From assembly GCA_947462115.1 (NCBI GenBank), contig CANHON010000005.1, positions 1 through 29,236 of the forward strand: a DNA stretch of 29,236 nt. The letters are read 5' to 3'. Positions 16,594 through 23,374 of the stretch are shown here, one piece after another (the first letter of the stretch is position 1; each line of letters begins with the position of its first letter). Made by a program: the position numbers and the translations under genes. A model generated the notes under the pieces. That model ran no database searches. It was given only the letters and a program-made list of their open reading frames with translations, and was not told where the DNA came from. Source of the DNA: Deltaproteobacteria bacterium (GTDB lineage: Bacteria; Myxococcota_A; UBA796; UBA2385).

Positions 16594-18109
16594 GCGGGTC
16601 CCTCACGAAGCGCAGCAGCGCGTCAACGGTGCGGCCAGCGGCGCAGCCCACGGCGCGGCCCGGCGGGAGGCCCTCCAGGGCGAGCCGGGCGCGCACCAGC
16701 CGCTGCTGGGCGTAGGGGCTGCGCTGACCTTGACGGAGCATCAGCGCGCCCACCAAGAGGTTCGGCACCGGGCCCTCGGGCTGGAGGAAAAGTGCGTGCC
16801 GGGCGTGAAGCGCGGCGAGCTCATTCATCCCAGCGGTGACCGCAGCGAAGGTGGCCAAGCACCGCAGCTCGGCGTTCATCGGATCGGCCTCCACCAGATC
16901 CGACAGCACCGCCACCGCCTCCTGGGCCTTGCCCGAGCCCATCAAGCTGCGCACCAGCTCAACGGTGTCGGGGCGGTCGTCCCCCAAGCCAGGGTCCCCC
17001 TCGGCGCGGTTCAGCGGGGTCGCGGGCGGCGGGGACGGGTTGCTTGACCGGGTCGAGGCCGCGGCGGGCTCGCGGGCGGGCCGCGGGGCGCGCTCCTCCC
17101 CGCCGACCACCGCCTGGCGGAGCTGGCTCCAGCGGGCGGCCGTGGCGGTGGAGCTCGTCGAGGACAGCGCGGGCGGCGTCTCTCTCGCGAAGGTGCTCGG
17201 GCGGGCAGCGGCGGCCGGCTGCCCGAGGGCGGCGGGGGCGGCGGCCCGCGCGGTGGGGCCGGTGGTGGGCACGACGACCCGGGTGGGGCTCAGCGAGGGC
17301 GCGTCGACGCTCCGACGAAAATAGCGCGCGCCACCGCAATCCACGACATCCAGGCCGCAGCCCGGCTCGGGCTGGGGGTCGGTGCTCGCCACGAACAGCA
17401 CCCCGCCCGGCGCCAAGGCCGCGGCGAGGCCTTCGTAGACCCGACGCACGGCGTCCGGCCGGAAGTAGATGAGCACGTTTCGGCAGAAAATGACGTCCTG
17501 GTCGCCGGGGTAGGGCCGGTCCATCAGGTTGGCCACCGCGAAGCGCACGTGGCGGCGCAGCTCGGGATCGACCCGGTAGCTGTCGCCGGCCGACCACAGC
17601 CACTCCGCCACCTCCTCGGTCTGGACGCCGCGCAGCGACCAGCTTTTGTAGACGCCGACCTCGGCCTTCTTGACCGACTCGGCGTTGAAGTCCGAGCCGA
17701 AGATCTCAAAACGGCCGCCGAGCTTGGGGTGGGCGCGCAGGGTGGCCGCGAGGGTCCACACCTCCTCGCCGGTGGAGCAGGCGGCGCTCCACACCTTGAG
17801 GCTGCCGCGGCGGGCGAGGCCGGGCAGCTCGCCGACCACGGCGCTCAGCAGGTCAAACTGATCGCGGTGGCGCAAAAAGTGCGTCTCGCCGATCGACAGG
17901 TGCTGGCGCAGCAGGGCGTCGGCCCCGCCCGAGCGCACCACCGCCGGCTCGGGCAGCACCTCCAGCAGCCGCTCGATGAGGGCGCGGGGGTAGGAGCTGA
18001 TGGCCATACCGAAGCGGTGGGAGATCACCTCATCGAGCACCAGCAGCTTTTCGATGGGCGTAGCGGCTGGGGCGGCCGAGGACGCGGGGGCGGTCGAAGG
18101 GCTGGACAT
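16565..18109 (-). CDS. cheR: CheR chemoreceptor methyltransferase with C-terminal TPR-like region
   Basis: A 514-residue protein that should methylate receptor glutamates using S-adenosylmethionine. The CheR domain covers about 20-270: an all-alpha N-terminal part, ETHFLR (75-80), the SAM-binding ACSTGEE motif (110-116), FGSDFNAESV (137-146) and CRNVLIYF (209-216). A low-complexity Ala/Pro/Ser linker (about 270-390) leads to about 110 residues of helical repeats (AVAVLSDLVEADPMNAELRC, and a second set with ARHALFLQPEGPVPNLLVGA) that look like TPRs. This architecture is that of WspC and FrzF rather than plain CheR. It sits 39 bp downstream of the first cheW and overlaps the second. Confidence 0.93.
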   Translation of the reverse strand: MSSPSTAPASSAAPAATPIEKLLVLDEVISHRFGMAISSYPRALIERLLEVLPEPAVVRSGGADALLRQHLSIGETHFLRHRDQFDLLSAVVGELPGLARRGSLKVWSAACSTGEEVWTLAATLRAHPKLGGRFEIFGSDFNAESVKKAEVGVYKSWSLRGVQTEEVAEWLWSAGDSYRVDPELRRHVRFAVANLMDRPYPGDQDVIFCRNVLIYFRPDAVRRVYEGLAAALAPGGVLFVASTDPQPEPGCGLDVVDCGGARYFRRSVDAPSLSPTRVVVPTTGPTARAAAPAALGQPAAAARPSTFARETPPALSSTSSTATAARWSQLRQAVVGGEERAPRPAREPAAASTRSSNPSPPPATPLNRAEGDPGLGDDRPDTVELVRSLMGSGKAQEAVAVLSDLVEADPMNAELRCLATFAAVTAGMNELAALHARHALFLQPEGPVPNLLVGALMLRQGQRSPYAQQRLVRARLALEGLPPGRAVGCAAGRTVDALLRFVRDPHASDLFAIG

Positions 18110-18148
18110 GGGCTCACCGGCGGGAGGTGCGTTCTGCGGGGGCGGCGA

Positions 18149-18604
18149 TCAGAGGACCGAGGTCGGCTCCAGCACCGGCAGCACGGCGTCGCCGAGCCGA
18201 CCGAAGGTGGCGACCCGCCCACCGCCGATGCGCCGCACGGCCACCTGCTCGTCTGGGATCACGACCACGTCGATGACGTCGTCGACCACGAGGCCCAGGG
18301 GCTCGTCCCCGCAGCGGGCGACGAGGATGAGCTGATGGAGCTCCAGCTCGGAGGAGCCGGGCTCGACGACCGAGAAGATCGGGATCATCTCGCCCCGAAG
18401 GTTGAGCATGCCCCGGCAGCCGGCGCTGAAATTGGAGATGTCGGTGAGGGTCATGACCGGCACGACCTCGGAGATGTCCCGGATGCGCACCAACATCTCG
18501 CGCTCCTTGGCGCGGATGTGGATGAAGTGCCCGCCGATCGCCAGCGCAGCGCCGCCTGGGGCCGCCCGGCCGCCCTCCACGCTGTCCTCTTGAACCACCG
18601 CCAT
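18149..18604 (-). CDS. cheW: CheW-like coupling protein, first gene of the chemosensory operon
   Basis: A 151-residue CheW-domain protein, close to the minimal length. Recognisable parts are RIRDISEVVPVMTLTDISNF, CRGMLNLRGEMIPIFSVVE, HQLILVARCGDEPLGLVVDD and the closing GRLGDAVLPVLEPTSVL. The ATG at 18604 has GGGAG about 5 nt upstream; an adjacent GTG at 18607 is too close to it. As the first gene before cheR-TPR it occupies the wspB position. It probably helps assemble the receptor-CheA array. The 133 bp up to the divergent DUF72 gene should hold the operon promoter, but I see no clear -35/-10 pair there. Confidence 0.92.
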   Translation of the reverse strand: MAVVQEDSVEGGRAAPGGAALAIGGHFIHIRAKEREMLVRIRDISEVVPVMTLTDISNFSAGCRGMLNLRGEMIPIFSVVEPGSSELELHQLILVARCGDEPLGLVVDDVIDVVVIPDEQVAVRRIGGGRVATFGRLGDAVLPVLEPTSVL

Positions 18605-18737
18605 CACCGCTCCCTTGGACGACGCGCGGGCTTCGCCGCGGTCCTCCCCCTGGGCATCGGCACGGCGGCCCGCCGACTAAATGGGGCCGCGCGTCGCCGC
18701 GCCCATCCCCGTCGACCGCGCCCTGGAGTCCGCGCCC

Positions 18738-19772
18738 ATGCCGAGGCCCCCCGCGCCGCAGCTCCCCCTGTTTGGCGCCGCCGCGCCCGAGGCCCCGGCC
18801 GGCCCCGCGCCCGCCCCCTGCCCGCCCGAGCTCTGGGCCCTGGCCGAGGCCCTGCCCGCCCGATTAACGATGGGCACGTCATCCTGGGGCTTCGCCGGCT
18901 GGCGGGGCCTGGTCTACGCCGCGGCCCACACGGAGGCCCACACGGACGCCCACACTGAAGCCGCGCTCAGCGCCGCCGGCCTCCCGGCCTACGCCGCCCA
19001 CCCGCTGCTCCGGGCGGTGGGCCTCGATCGAACCCACTACAGCTTGGCCTCGGCCGAGGCGCTGCGGGCGCTGGGGGACGGGCTGCCCCCCGGCTTTCGC
19101 TTCTTGGTGAAGGCCCACGAGGACCTCACCCTGGCCCGCTTCCCGGCGCACCCCCGCTACGGCGCGCGGCGGGGGCTGCCCAACCCGCGCTTCTTGGACG
19201 CCGCCTGGGCCATCGATCAGGTGGTGGGGCCGGCGGTCGAGGGCCTCGGCCCGCGGCTCGGCTGCCTGCTGTTTCAGCTCGCGCCCCAGGAGCCGAGCGC
19301 CTTGGGCCCTGCGCTGGAGCAGCGTCTGCTGCGCTTTTTTCGCGCGCTGCCAGCCGGTCCGCCCTACGCGCTGGAGGTCCGCAACCGGGGCCTGCTGGGG
19401 CCCGCCCTGCGCGCGGCCCTCGACGAGGGCGGCGTCACGCCCTGCTTGTCGATCCACAGCGCCCTGCCGTCGATCGGCGCGCAGCTCCGGGCGATCGGCC
19501 GCGTGGACCAGCCGCTGTTCGTGCGCTGGATGCTCCAGCCGGGCCTCGACTATGAGGCCGCCAAGGGCCGCTACCACCCCTTCCACCGCCTCATCGACCC
19601 CCGGCCCGACCTGCGGGCCGAGCTCGCGCGCCTCGCGGTCGAGCGCCTCCGGGCCGACCAGGACGTGCTGGTGATCGTCAACAACAAGGCCGAGGGCAGC
19701 GCGCCCCTCTCCGTCCTCGGCCTCGCCGAGCGGATCGCCGAGCGCCTGCGCGCCAAGGACCCGCCGGCCTGA
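18738..19772 (+). CDS. DUF72 family protein (YecE-like)
   Basis: A 344-residue protein of the DUF72 family, whose members adopt a TIM-barrel-like fold and have no firmly established function. Signatures are MGTSSWGFAGWRGLVY near the start of the domain, FRFLVKAHEDLT, LGCLLFQLAP (the usual LGpvLfQlPP position), YALEVRNRG, PLFVRWML and the closing DVLVIVNNKAEGSAPLSVLG. An ATG at 18681 lacks a ribosome site. The ATG at 18738 has GGAG 9 nt upstream and is preferred, leaving a Pro/Ala-rich 45-residue lead. Three 12-bp tandem repeats encode an AHTEAHTDAHTE stretch just after the first motif. It is divergent from the chemosensory operon and not obviously related to it. Confidence 0.88.
   Translation: MPRPPAPQLPLFGAAAPEAPAGPAPAPCPPELWALAEALPARLTMGTSSWGFAGWRGLVYAAAHTEAHTDAHTEAALSAAGLPAYAAHPLLRAVGLDRTHYSLASAEALRALGDGLPPGFRFLVKAHEDLTLARFPAHPRYGARRGLPNPRFLDAAWAIDQVVGPAVEGLGPRLGCLLFQLAPQEPSALGPALEQRLLRFFRALPAGPPYALEVRNRGLLGPALRAALDEGGVTPCLSIHSALPSIGAQLRAIGRVDQPLFVRWMLQPGLDYEAAKGRYHPFHRLIDPRPDLRAELARLAVERLRADQDVLVIVNNKAEGSAPLSVLGLAERIAERLRAKDPPA
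18924..18959 (+). repeat. In-frame 12-bp tandem repeat, three copies, in the DUF72 gene
   Basis: Units start at 18924, 18936 and 18948 (GCCCACACGGAG with one to three changes per copy). They encode three Ala-His-Thr-Glu/Asp units. The period is a multiple of three, so copy-number changes would keep the frame. It sits where other DUF72 proteins have a short loop after the first conserved motif. Confidence 0.8.
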
Positions 19773-19845
19773 GCGATCGGGCGCCCGGTGAAAAATTCCG
19801 GCCCCGCGCTTGCCGCCAGCGGGGGCCGCGCTAACCGGCGCGGGA

Positions 19846-19867
19846 GGTGAGTGAGCGCTCACTTACC
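19846..19867. promoter_or_regulatory. Palindromic operator at the TetR gene start
   Basis: A perfect 14-bp palindrome (AGTGAGCGCTCACT, 19850-19863) is flanked by GGTG and TACC, so that 20 of 22 positions are symmetric. It overlaps the GTG start candidate and the ribosome site of the tetR gene, upstream of the efflux operon. Length, symmetry and place are those of a TetR-family operator, so autorepression of the whole operon is likely. Binding itself is inferred. Confidence 0.75.
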
Positions 19868-20528
19868 CTCCAGGCGGCCCATGCGACCCCGGCTCCTCAG
19901 CGACGACCAGATCCTCGACGGCGCCCGGGGCTGCTTTTTGCAGCACGGGCCGGCCATCTCCACGGCCCACATCGCCGCCGAGCTCGGCCTGTCTCAGGCC
20001 ACGCTGTTCAAGCGCTTCGGCACCAAAGATGAGCTGATGCTCAAGGCGCTGCTGCCGCGGGGCGACGAGCCGCTCTTTGCCCTGCTGGACGCCGGTCCCG
20101 ATGAGCGGCCGGTGGCCGAGCAGCTCGAGGCCCTCGGCACCACCTGCCTCGACATGCTGTTCCGGGTCATCCCCTGCATGATGACCTTGCGGGCCGCCAG
20201 CGAGCGCGCCGCCCACAACGCCATGCGCGACCCGAGCAGCGGCCCCCTCCGGGTGCAGTCGGCCCTGCTCGGCTGGATCGTGCGGGCCCAAGCGCGCGGG
20301 ATGCTCCGCCCTGTCGCCCCGCGCATCCTGATGAGCGCCCTGCTGGGCGCCCTCCGCAACCGCACCTTCACCACGCACCTCACCGGCGCCGCCCGGGACG
20401 AGGCCGAAGAGCGCCTCTTTGTGCGTGATCTGGTTCAACTCTTGCTCGACGGCGCGGGGCCGCTGCCCGCCCCTCGGCCCGCCCCGCCGCCGTCTGCCCC
20501 CGAAGCCTCCGCCCTGGAGACCGAATGA
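19851..20528 (+). CDS. TetR-family transcriptional repressor of the efflux operon
   Basis: A 225-residue regulator if started at GTG 19851, or 215 from ATG 19881. The N-terminal DNA-binding domain is clear: DDQILDGARGCFLQHG, then the helix-turn-helix STAHIAAELGLSQATLFKRF followed by GTKDEL. The C-terminal two thirds are helical and divergent, as usual for the ligand-binding domain, ending in a Pro/Ala tail. GTG 19851 has GGAGG 3 nt upstream; ATG 19881 has no ribosome site but gives an equally normal N-terminus. The stop overlaps the next ATG (ATGA), placing it first in a tetR-OMF-MFP-RND operon that it probably represses until a toxic ligand binds. The ligand is unknown. Confidence 0.9.
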   Translation: MSAHLPSRRPMRPRLLSDDQILDGARGCFLQHGPAISTAHIAAELGLSQATLFKRFGTKDELMLKALLPRGDEPLFALLDAGPDERPVAEQLEALGTTCLDMLFRVIPCMMTLRAASERAAHNAMRDPSSGPLRVQSALLGWIVRAQARGMLRPVAPRILMSALLGALRNRTFTTHLTGAARDEAEERLFVRDLVQLLLDGAGPLPAPRPAPPPSAPEASALETE

Positions 20529-22054
20529 CCGCGCCCCCTCGGCCGCGCCCCCCGCGCGCCGCACCCCGCCCGCGGCTCGCCCGCCGCCTCGCGCCGTGGC
20601 TGCTGCCCTTGGCCTTTTGGGCGGGCCCGGCCTGGGCCGACGGCCGCGCGCAGGCCCTCGCCTTGCTGGAGGGCACGCCCCGGTTCAGCCAGGGGGACCC
20701 GAGCCCGCCCGCCAACGCCCCCTGGTGGGACACGATCCCCGACCCGGCCCTGCAGCAGCTCATCCAGCAGGCGTTGAGCGAAAACAACGACCTGCTCGCC
20801 AGTTGGTCGCGCGTCGAGCAGGCCCGGGCCCGCACGGTCACCGGCCGCGCCGCCCTGCTGCCGGTGGTCACCTTCGACGCCTCGGCCACCGCCGCGCCGC
20901 GCGACTCCTTGGGCTTTCAGTTCGGCCTCAACCGCAGCACGCCCACGGTCCCCGGGGCCGCCACCGAGCCCGCGGCCGAAGAGGAGCCGAGCGAGCTGTT
21001 CTGGAACGGCTCGGCGAAGTTCAACGCCACGTGGAACATCGACCTATGGGGCAGGAACATCAATACTTTTGTCGCGAGTCGGCACGACAAGGCCGCCGCT
21101 GAGGGCGACCGGGACGCCGCCGCCATCGCGCTGGCCACCAACGTCGCCGCCGCTTGGTACGACGTGGTGCTGGCCCAGGCCCGCCTCAGCCTGCTGCGCC
21201 GCCAGGTCGAGGTCAACGAGCGCATGCTGGAGCTGGTGCAGCTCCGCTATGAGGGCGCCCAGACCAGCGGCCTGGACGTGCTTCAGCAGCGGCAGCAGCT
21301 CGCGAGCGCCCAGGCCCTGGTGCCGGCGGTGGAGCAAGGGGTGCAGCGCAGCCAGGCCCGCCTCGCCCTGCTGCTCGGCCGCGACCCCACCACCGCGAGC
21401 GCCGACCTGCGCCCCGGCGACGCCCTCCCCGAGCTGCCCCCCGCGCCCAGCCTCGGCAAGCCCGCCGACCTGCTGCGCACCCGGCCGGAGCTCGTGACCG
21501 CCATCGCCCAGGCCGACGCCGCGACCGCCCGCAAAAAGAGCGCCACCAAGGTGCTGTTGCCCACGGTCGGCCTCAACGCCAACGCCGGCTGGCAGGGCAA
21601 TGACATCAGCGAGGAGTGGACCAGCCAAGAGGTCTGGGGCTTCGGCGGCAGCGTGTCGGTGCCCCTGTTCGCCGGCGGCCGCAACCTCGGCGGCATCGGC
21701 GACAGCCGCGCCGGGGAGGCCATCGCCACCCACACCCTGCGCCAGCGGGTGCTCAGCGCGGTGCAGGAGGTCGAGGACGCCCTGCTCGCCGAGCAGCAGG
21801 CCACCGCTGAGCTCAAGGCGCTCACCAGCCTCACCGAGGCCGCCCAGCTCGCGTTTGAAGACAGCCGGGACCGCTACGGCCGGGGCCTCGTGAACTATAC
21901 GACCGTGCTCCAGGCCCTGACCGTCTACCAGAGCGCCGAGCTGCAGGCGCTCAACGCCCGCCGCAGCCTGATCGGCGCCCGCATCAACCTCCACGACGCG
22001 CTCGGCGGCGCTTGGCCTCAGGCCCTGCGCGTCGCCCCCGAGGAACCCCGATGA
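20525..22054 (+). CDS. TolC/NodT-type outer-membrane efflux protein
   Basis: A 509-residue outer-membrane factor forming the exit duct of a tripartite pump. It has a long Arg/Pro-rich n-region, then a signal core (LAPWLLPLAFWAGPAWA) with cleavage likely after AWA and no lipobox Cys. Two outer-membrane efflux protein repeats follow, each with the long amphipathic helices of TolC: LQQLIQQALSENNDLLASWS starts the first, and RPELVTAIAQADAATARKKS starts the second, with VPLFAGGRNLGGI after it. LVNYTTVLQALTVYQSAELQ lies near the end. GGAG lies exactly 5 nt before the ATG, inside the end of tetR. The stop overlaps the next start (ATGA). Confidence 0.93.
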   Translation: MTAPPRPRPPRAAPRPRLARRLAPWLLPLAFWAGPAWADGRAQALALLEGTPRFSQGDPSPPANAPWWDTIPDPALQQLIQQALSENNDLLASWSRVEQARARTVTGRAALLPVVTFDASATAAPRDSLGFQFGLNRSTPTVPGAATEPAAEEEPSELFWNGSAKFNATWNIDLWGRNINTFVASRHDKAAAEGDRDAAAIALATNVAAAWYDVVLAQARLSLLRRQVEVNERMLELVQLRYEGAQTSGLDVLQQRQQLASAQALVPAVEQGVQRSQARLALLLGRDPTTASADLRPGDALPELPPAPSLGKPADLLRTRPELVTAIAQADAATARKKSATKVLLPTVGLNANAGWQGNDISEEWTSQEVWGFGGSVSVPLFAGGRNLGGIGDSRAGEAIATHTLRQRVLSAVQEVEDALLAEQQATAELKALTSLTEAAQLAFEDSRDRYGRGLVNYTTVLQALTVYQSAELQALNARRSLIGARINLHDALGGAWPQALRVAPEEPR

Positions 22055-23373
22055 GCCCCGCTGCTGGACCCCACGCCCCCGCCTCGGTCACCCCTGAAGA
22101 GCTGCCTGACGCGCCCTTCGGCGATGTCGGCGAGCCCGAGCCGCTGCCCGCGCAGGCGGCGCCCCCGCCGCCCCGCTTCGCCCTGCGGGCCCTCCTGCCC
22201 TTCGCCATCGTCGGCGGCGGCTTCGCGCTGACCGCGGCGCTGTTCGCGAGCAGCGGCGAGGCCGAGCAGGGCGCGCCCGAGGTGATCAAGCTGCCCGTCG
22301 AGATCATCGCGCTGGACAGCGCAGACGCCAACGCCGTGGTCACCGGCACCGGCGCGGTGCTGCCCGCCCAGCAGATCGTGGTGGTGCCGGAGGTGCCCGG
22401 CCGGGTCGATTGGGTCAGCGACCAGCTCCTGCCCGGCGGCCGGCTCAGCCAAGGCGACGCCTTCGCGCAGATCGACCGCGCCAACTACGGCGTGGCGCTG
22501 GCGGCGGAGACCACCAAGCTGCAGCAGGCCCAGCTCGAGCTCGAGCTGGAGCGCGGCCGCGGCGAGGTGGCCAAGCGCGAGTGGGCCCTGCTCGGCGAAA
22601 AAGACGGCCAGGCCGCTGCACAACAGGCCGACGCCCAGCTCGCCCTGCGCCACCCCAACCTCAAGATCGCCGAGCTGAGCGTGCAGGCCGCCGAGGTGGC
22701 CCGCGACAAGGCCCGGCTCGACCTCCGCCGCACCACGCTCAGCGCGCCGTTCAACGCGCTGGTGGTCAGCGAGGCCGTGGACGTGGGCCAAGTGGTCGGC
22801 GCCCAGAGCCAGGTCGCCACCCTCATCGGCACCGACCGCTTCTGGGTGCAGGCCAGCCTGCCCTTCGACCGCCTCAGCGTGATCGACGTGCCCGGCGTGG
22901 CCCGCCCGGACGGCAGCCTGCCCGAGATCGGCGCGGTGGCCGAGATCATCCAGACCCTGCCCGACGGCAGCCGCTCGGTGCGCAAGGGGCAGGTCATCAG
23001 CCGCAGCGGCCAGCTCGACAGCCAGACCCGCAGCGCCACCGTGATGATCGCCGTGGAGAAGCCGCTCGACCCCGGCCCAGGCGAGCAGCCGCTGTACGCC
23101 GGCGCCTTCGTCGATGTGCGCATCACCGGGCGGCCGGTGCTGGGCGCCTTCCGCCTGCCGCGCGAGGCGCTCCGCAACGGAGACACCGTCTGGGTCGTTG
23201 ATCCCGACGAGAAGCTGCAGCGGCGCACCGTCAGCCTCGCCTGGTCCTTGCCCGAGGAGGTGATGGTCAACGGCGGCCTTCAGCCGGGCGACCGGGTGGT
23301 GGTCAGCGCCCTGAGCGCCCCCATCGTCGGCCAGCCGGTGGTCGTGCAGCCCGCCGCGGCCGAGGAGGGCTGA
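22051..23373 (+). CDS. RND efflux periplasmic adaptor (membrane fusion protein)
   Basis: A 440-residue adaptor linking the inner-membrane pump to the outer-membrane duct. A Pro/Ala-rich cytoplasmic lead (1-41) precedes one membrane anchor (about 46-66), so it is anchored rather than lipid-modified. Then come the first half of the lipoyl-like domain (VVPEVPGRVDWVSDQLLPGG), a coiled-coil hairpin (LQQAQLELELERGRGEVAKR and its return), the second lipoyl half (TTLSAPFNALVVSEAVDVG), and beta-barrel and membrane-proximal domains ending in LQPGDRVVVSAL. The ATG overlaps the outer-membrane protein stop. The permease starts 1 bp after its stop, so the three are translated together. Confidence 0.93.
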   Translation: MSPAAGPHAPASVTPEELPDAPFGDVGEPEPLPAQAAPPPPRFALRALLPFAIVGGGFALTAALFASSGEAEQGAPEVIKLPVEIIALDSADANAVVTGTGAVLPAQQIVVVPEVPGRVDWVSDQLLPGGRLSQGDAFAQIDRANYGVALAAETTKLQQAQLELELERGRGEVAKREWALLGEKDGQAAAQQADAQLALRHPNLKIAELSVQAAEVARDKARLDLRRTTLSAPFNALVVSEAVDVGQVVGAQSQVATLIGTDRFWVQASLPFDRLSVIDVPGVARPDGSLPEIGAVAEIIQTLPDGSRSVRKGQVISRSGQLDSQTRSATVMIAVEKPLDPGPGEQPLYAGAFVDVRITGRPVLGAFRLPREALRNGDTVWVVDPDEKLQRRTVSLAWSLPEEVMVNGGLQPGDRVVVSALSAPIVGQPVVVQPAAAEEG

Positions 23374-23374
23374 G

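Noticed and set aside
19801..19828. GC-rich inverted repeat between the DUF72 and tetR genes
   Set aside because: The arms pair only with a bulge. On the plus strand no T-run follows, and on the minus strand, where a T-run does follow, there is no gene to terminate.
19810..19838. TTGCCG and TAACCG as a promoter for tetR
   Set aside because: Both boxes are poor matches, and a transcript start there would leave no room for the GGAGG box used by the GTG start.
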